Shown here piece by piece: positions 45,018 through 53,698 of a stretch of 64,000 nt of DNA. Under the pieces are notes generated by a model. That model saw nothing but the letters and a program-made list of their open reading frames with translations, made no database searches and was not told the DNA's origin. The stretch's first letter is position 1. Each line of letters starts with the position of its first letter. A program made the translations under genes and the position numbers. This DNA is from Arenibacter sp. 6A1 (GTDB taxonomy: Bacteria > Bacteroidota > Bacteroidia > Flavobacteriales > Flavobacteriaceae). The stretch lies in contig NZ_JAAXCQ010000015.1 in the NCBI RefSeq assembly GCF_012272855.1, positions 1 to 64,000 on the forward strand, written 5' to 3'.

Positions 45018-45955
45018 TTCTTATGAAGGTCGATTAAGTTTTTAATGACAAAGGTTACACCTACTATTATGAATATACTGATGAATAATAGCATAAGGGC
45101 TCCATCTGAAAATTCCAATAAGAAGGCGGTAATAATAACAATGATGCTAAAAAAAATAAGGGAAAGATAAAAACTACTTTTTTGCTGTAGTCCATATTGA
45201 ATGCCCATCACATATAAGATGGATGTTAACGTAAGTAAAGTATAGAAAGATGTATGTTTTGTGACAAAAATACCATGTGTAATTCCGATAGTGCTATACA
45301 TAACGGTTGCCAAGGCTACTACCTTCGTAAACCAAATAGGGGATTTCATTCCTTTAATAAGTTCCTTTCCGAACAATGAAACCGCTAAGAACAATACATT
45401 GATTATGAAAAGTAATGTTATAACAAAACTCCCAGGCCAATCATAGGCAACCTGTTGCGAATAAAAAATGAGTGTTATATTAATCAATGCCAAGAAGAGT
45501 AGCCATAGAGGAGCAAAATTAGAAACTACCACCCATAGTGCTATGGATTGGGTCCATCCTAAAAATAAATCATATGCATTGGCTCCCGTTTGATAAACTT
45601 GCCCAAAAACAGCCAATAATACACCCACTAATATAGAGGCCGCCGTGAGTAGGATGTTTTTTGTTTCTCTCTTAAAATTTGATGTCAGAATGAACAGGGT
45701 GGTGGTAAGGATTAAAATTTCTATTACTCCAATCTTAATGAACTTGTGTAGATCTGTCCAATTATATGCGAAGAAGAAAATGATGCCAGCAGTGGTAAAC
45801 CCAATTCCTAAGCTGATAAAAAGGACTCTGAGGAATTTTTGCCAGGATTTTTTATCGCTGTAAATCTCTTCCCTTAGAAGCCTGTCAATACTTTCTTCAG
45901 ATAAATTGCTGTGTCGACTTATGATCTGAATATCTTCTCTTTCAATCTTTGTCAT
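45005..45955 (-). CDS. DUF2157 membrane protein
   Basis: A 316-residue polytopic protein. The cytosolic start (IIRSHSNLS-like, RLLREEIYSDKKSWQKFLR) precedes VLFISLGIGFTTAGIIFFFAYNW, a characteristic DUF2157 segment, and about eight further spans. It is the first gene of the operon with DUF4401 and GDYXXLXY; a 23-bp motif shared with the PH-domain gene lies 135 bases upstream. Confidence 0.85.
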   Translation of the reverse strand: MTKIEREDIQIISRHSNLSEESIDRLLREEIYSDKKSWQKFLRVLFISLGIGFTTAGIIFFFAYNWTDLHKFIKIGVIEILILTTTLFILTSNFKRETKNILLTAASILVGVLLAVFGQVYQTGANAYDLFLGWTQSIALWVVVSNFAPLWLLFLALINITLIFYSQQVAYDWPGSFVITLLFIINVLFLAVSLFGKELIKGMKSPIWFTKVVALATVMYSTIGITHGIFVTKHTSFYTLLTLTSILYVMGIQYGLQQKSSFYLSLIFFSIIVIITAFLLEFSDGALMLLFISIFIIVGVTFVIKNLIDLHKKWID

Positions 45956-46659
45956 TCAGTTTTTAATTGTATCTAATTTCTCTTTATATGATTTCGGTTC
46001 AATTGGTAGGCAGATTCCAAAGTGCGGCAGTAGCTATGATTATTCAGTAATCCGAGATTGTTGCCGACAATTATCTGTTTACATACATCTAAAAGTAGGA
46101 AAAATATTCTTTTTATGAGTTGATATAGAGATTGATTATCGTTAAAGTGAGCGTAAAACTGGTTGAAAAACTTATTAGAAAAGTACAGTTGGTAACATGA
46201 GAAAAAACAGGAACCAAAACGGAAGCACCAATTCCGACAAGCTATGGACTAAGATCAAAATCAGATCCAAAACTTGGAGCCGAAGCAGAAAAGGAAGGTA
46301 GCATGCGGTCAACGGCTTGTGTTGCCCTCTACAGGCCTTAGGCTGAAACTATAATAAGTTCTTTTTAATTTCATCTTGTCCGAAAAAAATAAAAAATACT
46401 ATTTAATATGTTTTACCTTTATTTTTCCCAACTATTATGTATGGGTGTGCTGTCATGATACCTTCGAATCTATTAATGCATCTTATCCTCAATTTTCTAG
46501 GTGGACATTATGCGGATCGGAGCGAGAATAGTTCCTTTATTAGACTATGTTTTTTACAAAATAATCTTAATCTCGTAGTTGATATTGGAGCTTTGGCCTT
46601 TGGAAGAATTATGATAGTAATTAATCAACAAGGAAAACTAATAAACAAAGTGAATTGAT
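45956..46659. other. Intergenic region between divergent DUF2157 and DUF808 genes
   Basis: About 700 bases, containing the 23-bp motif at 46091-46113. A 34-residue basic open frame (46197-46301) and a longer plus-strand frame ending at 46658 were judged too weak to call. Promoters for both flanking genes are expected here. Confidence 0.45.
46091..46113 (-). promoter_or_regulatory. 23-bp motif shared with 43280-43302 (upstream of DUF2157 operon)
   Basis: Exact copy of the 23-base motif described at 43280-43302. It lies 135 bases upstream of the DUF2157 start codon, in the same orientation as the other copy relative to its gene. Confidence 0.55.
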
Positions 46660-47538
46660 ATGGCATCAGGATTTTTTGCCTTACTAGACGACATAGCCAG
46701 TTTGATGGACGATGTTGGGGCCATGAGTAAAATAGCCGGTAAGAAAACAGCGGGCATATTAGGGGATGACTTGGCGGTAAATGCCGAAAAAGCATCTGGC
46801 TTTATCTCCGATAGGGAAATACCAGTGTTATGGGCCATTACAAAAGGCTCTTTTATTAATAAACTGATCATTCTTCCTGTTGCTTTTCTGCTCAGTGCTA
46901 TTTTCCCCATCGCAATCACGGTGATTTTAGTGTTGGGCGGACTTTATCTTGCCTACGAGGGAGCTGAAAAAATTCATGAATACATTTTTCCCCATAAACA
47001 CCCAAAAGCCGAGCGTGTGAATACTCATTTAAGTAAGAAGGAAATCTTATCGGTGGAGGAAAAAAAAATTAAGTCGGCTATAATAACCGATTTTATTCTC
47101 TCTGTTGAAATAGTGATAATAGCCCTTGGAACCGTGATAAAACAGCCCCTTGGTACACAGGTAATGGTTGTCAGCATAATTGCTCTATTGGCAACTGTGG
47201 GAGTGTATGGCATTGTAGCGTTGATAGTACGTATGGACGACTTAGGTCTAAAGCTTATTTCCCTCAATGGAAAGAAACGGAGTATAACCAATGCCATTGG
47301 CAGGTTTCTGGTGGCAGCCCTACCAGTGGTTATCAAAAGTTTATCGGTCATAGGAACCATAGCCTTGATTTTGGTGTCTGGAGGAATATTTGTGCACAAC
47401 CTAGAATGGCTACATCACTGGGTCGATGGAATCCCTTCCATTTTGGGCGAGTTTATTACCGGAACAGTGATTGGATTTTTGTGTTTATTGGCAGTGATGC
47501 TCTTTAAAAAAGCAAGGAAAGCTTTTAGGCAGGGATAA
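46660..47538 (+). CDS. DUF808 family membrane protein (YedI-like)
   Basis: A 292-residue inner-membrane protein. The start MASGFFALLDDIASLMDDV, followed by MSKIAGKKTAGILGDDLAV, is the hallmark of the DUF808/YedI family. Several membrane spans follow (LPVAFLLSAIFPIAITVILVLGG-type region, AIITDFILSVEIVIIALGTV). Physiological role is not established. It is monocistronic. Confidence 0.93.
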   Translation: MASGFFALLDDIASLMDDVGAMSKIAGKKTAGILGDDLAVNAEKASGFISDREIPVLWAITKGSFINKLIILPVAFLLSAIFPIAITVILVLGGLYLAYEGAEKIHEYIFPHKHPKAERVNTHLSKKEILSVEEKKIKSAIITDFILSVEIVIIALGTVIKQPLGTQVMVVSIIALLATVGVYGIVALIVRMDDLGLKLISLNGKKRSITNAIGRFLVAALPVVIKSLSVIGTIALILVSGGIFVHNLEWLHHWVDGIPSILGEFITGTVIGFLCLLAVMLFKKARKAFRQG

Positions 47539-47814
47539 AATTTGCCGATACCACCGAAGAATTTATAGGTGTTATTTGGCATCCATATTCCTTTTTGTGG
47601 TTTGGGCTACCTTCATTACACCCAAAACTAACCTAAAGGATAGATCCTCAATGAGATGGATGAGAAGGTAGTGCTTTAGAGTCTTATGCTACGTGCTTCG
47701 AACACCGTAGAGCGGCTAGAAAAACAAGTTTGTGTAAGTTAATTATAGGATCATTACAACTACTGGCTATAGTGATCGCAAAACAATTATTAAAACAACA
47801 AACAACATTAGAAA

Positions 47815-49572
47815 ATGAAAATATTTAATTCACATCTCGTTCTAATATTCTCTTTAAGTATTGTTTTTCAGGCATGTAAAAAGTCGCCTAAGGAGAATCT
47901 TTTTGAGATAGCCAATCCAATAGTCCAGACAGGTATTCACAGGATAGATTCCATGCCAAACCTACCAAAACCATTTAAAATAATGGACTTTAACACCTTG
48001 GCTAAGGACTATGATAAAAAAGTCTACGATAAAAGTCAAACTGGAAAATATTGGCCTTTAATATGGACAGATAATTCGAGAAAAAACTTTGATCAGGAAA
48101 CTTACGGAATCTATACGGCCATGGGCGATGTTAGACAGGGCAAGGAACATTATGAGGGCATTTTTCACGAATCGTTGGCCAGTATTGGATCTGTACTTGG
48201 TGCAAGTTTAGTAGGCATCGACAAGTCCAACCAAAATGGTGACAACTATCTAAGAATGTTAAAAAACTATTACAACAGTGAAACCAAATGGAATATAATA
48301 ATGAACAATACTGGTCCGGAGGTGGCTCAGCTTGGTGGAGGATATGCCAGGGATTGGTGGTATGATGTTTATCCTAATGTGATGTTTTATGCCGTAGCCG
48401 ATCTTTATCCAGAGATTGATGAATACGATACTATTCTGAGATCCGTAGCGGAAAAGTTTTATGAGGCTGACTCCGTGTTAAATGGCAACTACGATTATTC
48501 CTTTTTTGATTATGCTACCATGACACCTAGCAAGACATGGATCTGTACTCAGCAAGATGCAGCCGCAGGGCACGCTTACGTGCTCTATTCTGCATATCAA
48601 AAGTTTAATGACCCAAAGTATTTGGAAGGCGCCAAATCATCTTTGGAGGCGCTTTTAAATCAGAAAGACAATTATTTCTATGAAATTTTAATGCCTTTTG
48701 GAGCCTATATTGCTGCCAGAATGAATGCTGAACAGGGCACTGACTATGATTTTTTAAATGGGCTAAATTGGACCTTCGACGGGAATTCTGTATGCCGAGA
48801 GGGATGGGGAGTACTTGTTGATAATTGGAACGGGTATGATGTTTCCGGGCTAGTGGGGAGTACCACGCATAATGGCGGTTTCGCTTTTTTAATGAACACC
48901 TACGATACTATGTGGCCCCTTGTTCCTATGGTGCGTTATGATCAACGCTATGCCAATACTATAGGGAAATGGATGCTAAATGCGGCGAATGCTTCTAGGT
49001 TGTTTTATCCTTATGAAATCCCTGATGAGCACCAAACGATTCCTGAAGAAAAAGAACATACAAAGGGGGTTATTGCTTATGAAGGGCTAATAAAAAGTTC
49101 CCATTATGAAGAAGAGGGGCTGTACCTAGATTTAGAGGCTCCCGTAGCCATAGGGGATGGTATGAAATGGAATAAGGATAACCCTAAAGTTTCACAGTTT
49201 AGTGTATATGGCAGTGGACATGTTGGCATTGCTGGGGCCATTATTTCCAAAACTAATATTGAGAATATTCTTCAATTGGATTTGTTGGCAACAGATTTCT
49301 ATCGTGGCAAAGCATATCCAAGTTACTTGTACTACAACCCAAATAAGGAAACAAAAGAAGTGGTAATCTCTATAGGCGACAAAGATTTAAAAATATATGA
49401 TGCCATTGAACGTAAATTTATTTCTCAAAAGACGAAATACGACTTTACTTTTCAGGTAGCAGCAGAGTCTTCGGCTTTATTGGTTTTAATTCCGGCCTCA
49501 GCAAAAATCAAGGAAGTGGACGGTAAATTATATGCCGATGATGTTGTAATAGATTATAGGTATTCTAAGTAG
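47815..49572 (+). CDS. Large lipoprotein of unknown function, possible helical-toroid carbohydrate-active protein
   Basis: A 585-residue protein with a lipoprotein signal (LVLIFSLSIVFQAC, Cys ~20). The first ~400 residues are rich in aromatic residues and alternate predicted helices and short loops (FHESLASIGSVLGASLVG, GGYARDWWYDVYPNVMFYA, QQDAAAGHAYVLYSAYQKF, MPFGAYIAARMNAEQ), as in (alpha/alpha) toroid glycosidases and lyases. The last ~100 residues form a beta-rich domain (SYLYYNPNKETKEVVISIGD), like the C-terminal domain of such enzymes. No family signature could be recognised; acting on a carbohydrate is inference. It stands alone with its own terminator. Confidence 0.75.
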   Translation: MKIFNSHLVLIFSLSIVFQACKKSPKENLFEIANPIVQTGIHRIDSMPNLPKPFKIMDFNTLAKDYDKKVYDKSQTGKYWPLIWTDNSRKNFDQETYGIYTAMGDVRQGKEHYEGIFHESLASIGSVLGASLVGIDKSNQNGDNYLRMLKNYYNSETKWNIIMNNTGPEVAQLGGGYARDWWYDVYPNVMFYAVADLYPEIDEYDTILRSVAEKFYEADSVLNGNYDYSFFDYATMTPSKTWICTQQDAAAGHAYVLYSAYQKFNDPKYLEGAKSSLEALLNQKDNYFYEILMPFGAYIAARMNAEQGTDYDFLNGLNWTFDGNSVCREGWGVLVDNWNGYDVSGLVGSTTHNGGFAFLMNTYDTMWPLVPMVRYDQRYANTIGKWMLNAANASRLFYPYEIPDEHQTIPEEKEHTKGVIAYEGLIKSSHYEEEGLYLDLEAPVAIGDGMKWNKDNPKVSQFSVYGSGHVGIAGAIISKTNIENILQLDLLATDFYRGKAYPSYLYYNPNKETKEVVISIGDKDLKIYDAIERKFISQKTKYDFTFQVAAESSALLVLIPASAKIKEVDGKLYADDVVIDYRYSK

Positions 49573-50092
49573 GCTTTATACCTTTTGATAATTATTGGAG
49601 TTTACAGTATGCATTCTCCTAATGTAAAAGGCAAGTTTTAAGCCCAATGGTAAGTTGCTCCGAACATTAGGATGGTTAGTTTAAAAATAGCCCTACAGGG
49701 AGTGGAAAAAGCGAGGGCACATTATGCTCTCGCTTTTTTCATCTATAGCTACCCCAAGCCACTGCAAGGATATAAATTGTATTGGGCGAACAAATTCCAC
49801 ACTAGAAAAATGGATTGGACCAAGGAGTGTATCCGATTGCACCTAGAGGATGGATTTCTTAATGATATAGATCTTATTTCCTCGTTTGTTTCTTCAAAAA
49901 GAATCTGGTCACGGCAATGACTTTTTGCTGGCTAACTTCCTAAAACTTTCTTTTTCCAGCTGACATTGGTCATTATGGTTGCTCTGCGTAGTTCGTAAAT
50001 TTATACATGAAAACATATGATATTTTCTGAGTGTCCATGCCTGAATAGCATCAGAGGGCTGATGGAGATAGGTAACTTAATTTATTAATAGC
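49573..50092. other. Intergenic region upstream of the ArsC-like gene
   Basis: Holds the terminator of the lipoprotein gene. An 82-residue plus-strand frame runs through the terminator hairpin and is therefore probably not a gene. Nothing else seen. Confidence 0.5.
49706..49739 (+). terminator. Rho-independent terminator after the large lipoprotein gene
   Basis: GCGAGGGC pairs with GCTCTCGC (one G-T wobble) around ACATTAT, flanked by A5 and T6. It lies about 130 bases past the stop codon. Confidence 0.8.
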
Positions 50093-50458
50093 ATGGGTGA
50101 GATCGCAACATCGGACAGACAAATAACCTTGTATTACAGCTCTAAATCAACCAGGGCCAAACAAACATTGGCATACGCCAAGGCAGAAGGATTGCCCATA
50201 CAAGAAATAGATATCCTAAAAACGCCACTCACAGGAACGCAAATAGTAGAACTGGCAACTCGTTTGAATATACCGGTATGCGATTTGGTAAATCAGGAAC
50301 ATTCTTCCTACAGTTCACAATTTGAGCATCATAATTTTTCCACGGATGATTGGATAAAGATGATTAGACACCATCCCGAAATCATGAAACAACCCATTGC
50401 CCTGCGAGGCGATCTGACCATTTTAGTCGAAACCCCTACCGATATTATAAAAATATGA
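50093..50458 (+). CDS. ArsC/Spx-fold protein lacking the catalytic cysteine
   Basis: A 121-residue thioredoxin-fold protein of the arsenate reductase (ArsC/YffB/Spx) family, seen from the N-terminal strand and loop (ITLYYSSKSTRAKQTLAYAK), DILKTPLTGTQIVELATRL and IALRGDLTILVE. In reductases the loop carries a Cys followed four residues later by an Arg. Here the position reads Ser17 with Arg21 kept, and the only Cys is elsewhere (VCDLV). Arsenate reduction is therefore unlikely; a binding or regulatory role is more plausible. It is transcribed alone. Confidence 0.8.
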   Translation: MGEIATSDRQITLYYSSKSTRAKQTLAYAKAEGLPIQEIDILKTPLTGTQIVELATRLNIPVCDLVNQEHSSYSSQFEHHNFSTDDWIKMIRHHPEIMKQPIALRGDLTILVETPTDIIKI

Positions 50459-50538
50459 GTTTCTCTCCAAGAAATTTATTGCGTTGGGTTCTACCCATAG
50501 GGTAGGTTGTGATGGGTAAAGATCAATATTATAAAATT

Positions 50539-50826
50539 CTAATGTCCAGAGATGGGAGTTCCAAAAATGCCGACAGCAAGTTCTGCCCATATAATTAGAA
50601 ATACCAGTACCAAGGAGAAACAAAGAACTAGTCGCATCCTTTTTCGTTGAATGGTTCGCATTACAAGCTCACACAGCAGGCTGGTTCCAAAAAGAAGCCC
50701 TGCGGCTACCATAAAATCCGATAGTTCCCAGTTAACTTCATCAGTAAATTTCATTGCAATTAGTGGTATAAGCAATAGCATGCCATTGGAAAGCAACAGC
50801 AGCAAAAGTCGTTTATGTTTTCTCAT
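50539..50826 (-). CDS. Small inner-membrane protein, about 95 residues
   Basis: From the ATG at 50826 the protein starts MRKHKRLLLLLLSNGMLLL and has three hydrophobic segments, ending WAELAVGIFGTPISGH. The open frame extends 87 bases further upstream, but the added part is not membrane-like, so the internal ATG is preferred. The family is not named; similar short proteins are common in flavobacteria. Confidence 0.65.
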   Translation of the reverse strand: MRKHKRLLLLLLSNGMLLLIPLIAMKFTDEVNWELSDFMVAAGLLFGTSLLCELVMRTIQRKRMRLVLCFSLVLVFLIIWAELAVGIFGTPISGH

Positions 50827-51066
50827 GGTCAATAGTCCTCGTATGTTAGCAAAAAGGGTTGAGTGTGGACCAACATTTTTTCCAAGTTTGCCCTGCCAAA
50901 AGAAACTCCACATATTTCCTGCAAAAGGGGATGCCCTAGTTAAAGATAACGATAAATAAATTCAACTTCAAGGGTCAGGAAGGGTTTTAAGATCAAAGGA
51001 AAAAGCAAGGCGTTATAATCCTTTAGAGGAGACCTCTTTAATTTATTTTGGATGGTATACTAATGT

Positions 51067-51146
51067 GGGCGTTCCCTCCTACGTCGGTCGGGCACTCCGC
51101 TGTATCCCTTGCTCCGCTGCGGGGATGCCGCTGCGGTCCCTAACGC
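51067..51146 (+). repeat. 80-bp GC-rich interspersed repeat, copy C
   Basis: Same direction as copy A. Together with the inverted copy D (52442-52521) it brackets the yceI gene as an inverted pair about 1.3 kb apart. Copies C and D are the most similar pair in the window. Confidence 0.85.
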
Positions 51147-51241
51147 ATAACAATGAGTAAATAGGGCAATGGTATACTATATCAATTTGGATATATAGCC
51201 ATATGCGCTAAATCATTTTCAAAAGTCCTGTCTGATTCATT

Positions 51242-51282
51242 TAAAAAGGCCTCTTGAAGCATTGCTAGGAGTGAGAGGCCTG
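51242..51282 (-). terminator. Terminator after yceI
   Basis: AGGCCTCT (51247-51254) and AGAGGCCT (51274-51281) form a perfect 8-bp stem; on the minus strand a T5 run follows. It lies about 120 bases past the YceI stop codon. Confidence 0.65.
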
Positions 51283-51400
51283 TTGAGGTGTTGACTTTCA
51301 AAAGAATAAGGTGTATCCTTTAAAGAATAATTTATATAGCTAAAATCGGTAATTTCTAGACTAATGAGTTGAACCCAGGGCTTAAAACTTTAGGGAAGTA

Positions 51401-52003
51401 TTACATCTTCCTGTTAAGCTCCATATTGATTTCAATATTTACCTTGTCTCCGACTACCATTGTCATACCCCAATCTCCGGTTCCAACACCATAATCGGTC
51501 CGGTTTAAAGAGGTGTTAAAGGAAAGTCCTTTAATCAAAGTCCCCTCCATCATGGGGTGTTCCATTTCCCCAGTAACCTGAAAAGGTATAGTAACGGTTT
51601 TTGTTACGTCCTTGATGGTTAAATCACCGGTCACCTGATAGTTATTGCCTTCCGTTTTTTCGATCTTATTAGAACTAAAGGTGATGTATTCATACATGGC
51701 TGCATTAAAAAAATCCTCGGATCTAAGGTGTTTGTCGCGTTTCTCATTATTGGTGTCAATGCTGGCAACGGCGACTTTAAAGGTGAATTTACTGTTTGCT
51801 AAATCGCTCTCATCAAAATTAAATGTCCCTTCCTTCTCTTGGAAAATACCGTTTACCGTATTAAAGAAATGCTTTACACCAAAATTTACGGAGGTATGAT
51901 GTGGGTCCAGTTCCCATTGCTTTGCAAGTTGTTCCTGTGCCGTTATAACAGCGGGACCTAAAAGAAGAAGAAAACATAGGATGACTTTAAAAAATGTTTT
52001 CAT
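51401..52003 (-). CDS. YceI-family periplasmic protein
   Basis: A 200-residue secreted protein (signal peptide ~1-22, ending TAQ). The YceI lipocalin-like barrel is seen in WELDPHHTSVNFGVKHFF, NSKFTFKVAVASIDTNNEKRDKHLRSEDFFN and YQVTGDLTIKDVTKTVTIPF. YceI proteins bind isoprenoid or other amphiphilic molecules. It is monocistronic and enclosed by an inverted pair of 80-bp repeats. Confidence 0.95.
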   Translation of the reverse strand: MKTFFKVILCFLLLLGPAVITAQEQLAKQWELDPHHTSVNFGVKHFFNTVNGIFQEKEGTFNFDESDLANSKFTFKVAVASIDTNNEKRDKHLRSEDFFNAAMYEYITFSSNKIEKTEGNNYQVTGDLTIKDVTKTVTIPFQVTGEMEHPMMEGTLIKGLSFNTSLNRTDYGVGTGDWGMTMVVGDKVNIEINMELNRKM

Positions 52004-52681
52004 GATACTGTATTTTAAGGGTTAATAATAAGCAACAAGGAATAAGGTAGTCCCAAGGTTTAAGGAGGATACCAGTATTCTTAGCATGCTACTTCCAAAT
52101 TAATAACCGTTTAAGGTAGTAGTTAGATCCTAATTGACCAATGATCCTAATCATGTGATGTAAACCTACAAAACCCGATTCGTGGCTCGGAAAGCCTTTT
52201 CTTAATAAAGTGTTCTTTGGTAGTACGTCCTAACGAAGCATATTCGTTTAGTGGATTATGTCGGCGTATGGAATAGCTGCCCCTATATGATTTTTGGTTG
52301 ATGATCCTTTGGAGTGACGGGGTCTTCTGAGTATTTATGCCGCTTGTGAATACTCCGTTCATTTTCCTTTATGGTTTTTTACTTCTTGATGGTCAACCTA
52401 TATCAGGGACGTAGAGCATCGTTAATTGTGCGTTGTAACCCGCGTTAGGGACCGCAGCGGCATCCCCGAAGCGGAGCAAGGGATATAGCGGAGTGCCCGA
52501 CCGACCTAGGAGGGAACGCCCAAATAAGTATGCTAAGCGGGGTATTTAAAATGAATACATTCATAAATATCTTCCCATAAATCTAGTAGCCAACTGCCTA
52601 AAAGTTTTTTATCTTAGAGACCTCCTAGGATATTGTAAGGAGCAATATTTTGTTGATGAACAGATTGAAAAAACAGCTATA
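52004..52681. other. Intergenic region with repeat copy D
   Basis: Divergent gap with the 80-bp repeat at 52442-52521. A 71-residue minus-strand frame (52147-52362) with a basic composition was not considered convincing. Promoters for yceI and the aldo/keto reductase are expected here. Confidence 0.45.
52442..52521 (-). repeat. 80-bp GC-rich interspersed repeat, copy D (inverted)
   Basis: Reverse complement starts GGGCGTTCCCTCC and ends GGTCCCTAACGC; near-identical to copy C over the full 80 bases. Confidence 0.85.
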
Positions 52682-53698
52682 ATGAAAGTAAACGATTCTT
52701 TTGGACCTGGGCCTTATAAGGCTAATGACGGGCGATACGATACAATGCAATTCCGCCGTTGTGGCAATAGTGGTATTCTTATGCCGCTTATTTCCTTGGG
52801 GTTATGGCATAATTTTGGGCATACCAATGACTTGGAAACTGGTCGTGGATTATTGCGTTGTGCTTTTGATAATGGGATTACCCACTTTGACCTGGCCAAT
52901 AACTACGGTCCTCCATATGGGGCTGCAGAAGAAAATTTCGGGCGTATTTTTAAGGACGATTTTCAGCCATATAGGGACGAGCTCCTGATATCTAGTAAAG
53001 CGGGATGGGATATGTGGCCTGGACCTTACGGTAATTTTGGATCTCGAAAATATTTGGTGGCTTCCTTAAACCAGAGTCTTAAACGCATGGGGCTAGACTA
53101 TGTAGATATTTTTTACCATCACAGACCTGATCCGGACACTCCGTTGGAGGAAACCATGGGCGCCCTGCACCATTTGGTACAACAAGGAAAGGCTCTGTAT
53201 GCGGGTATTTCTCAATATCCGGCAGATTTGACGGCCAAAGCGGCTAAAATAATGAGAGATCTAGGGACGCCCTTGCTAATACATCAGCCGAGGTATAATA
53301 TGCTAGACAGATGGGTTGAAGATGGTTTGTTGGGAGAATTGGAAAAGCAAGGAATGGGTTCTATTGCATTTTCTCCACTAGAACAAGGAATCCTAACCAA
53401 TAAATACCTGGGAGGTATTCCAAAAGATAGTCGCGCATTGAAAGATGGGCGTTATTTAAAGGAAGCGCAAATAACACCTGAGGTTCTGAAAAAGGTTGAA
53501 CAACTCAATGCCATTGCGAAAAATAGAGGCCAAAGTTTAGCCCAAATGGCGATTGCTTGGTTGTTAAAAGACGAACGGATTTCTACCGTCCTAGTAGGGG
53601 TGAGTAAGCAAGAGCAATTGTTGGATAATTTAGAGGCATTGAAAAATATAAAATTTTCCGAGGCCGAACTAAGAAATATAAATACGGTGTTGGGCTAG
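52682..53698 (+). CDS. Aldo/keto reductase (YghZ / L-glyceraldehyde-3-phosphate reductase type)
   Basis: A 338-residue NADPH-dependent TIM-barrel oxidoreductase. Landmarks: MQFRRCGNSGILMPLISLGL, GITHFDLANNYGPPYGAAEE (Asp and Tyr of the tetrad), LLISSKAGWDM (Lys), DIFYHHRPDPDTPLEETMGA (His) and SPLEQGILTNKYLGG, a signature of the YghZ group. Such enzymes reduce aldehydes, including L-glyceraldehyde 3-phosphate and methylglyoxal. GAPDH is encoded 750 bases downstream but is not in the same operon. Confidence 0.93.
   Translation: MKVNDSFGPGPYKANDGRYDTMQFRRCGNSGILMPLISLGLWHNFGHTNDLETGRGLLRCAFDNGITHFDLANNYGPPYGAAEENFGRIFKDDFQPYRDELLISSKAGWDMWPGPYGNFGSRKYLVASLNQSLKRMGLDYVDIFYHHRPDPDTPLEETMGALHHLVQQGKALYAGISQYPADLTAKAAKIMRDLGTPLLIHQPRYNMLDRWVEDGLLGELEKQGMGSIAFSPLEQGILTNKYLGGIPKDSRALKDGRYLKEAQITPEVLKKVEQLNAIAKNRGQSLAQMAIAWLLKDERISTVLVGVSKQEQLLDNLEALKNIKFSEAELRNINTVLG

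Larger units (their letters stand above)
50827..51400. other. Intergenic region with repeat copy C and YceI terminator
   Basis: Contains the 80-bp repeat at 51067-51146 and a minus-strand terminator at 51242-51282. No gene seen. Confidence 0.6.

Noticed and set aside
46197-46301. 34-residue basic open frame
   Set aside because: Too short and biased by A-rich sequence; no upstream signal or recognisable pattern.
46437-46658. Plus-strand frame of 73 residues directly before the DUF808 gene
   Set aside because: No start context, no recognisable features; the DUF808 start is clear from family conservation.
49672-49920. Plus-strand frame of 82 residues
   Set aside because: The frame includes the rho-independent terminator hairpin at 49706-49739, so it is unlikely to be expressed as a protein.
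52147-52362. Minus-strand frame of 71 residues upstream of yceI
   Set aside because: No similarity recognised and a basic, irregular composition; could be a remnant but cannot be supported.
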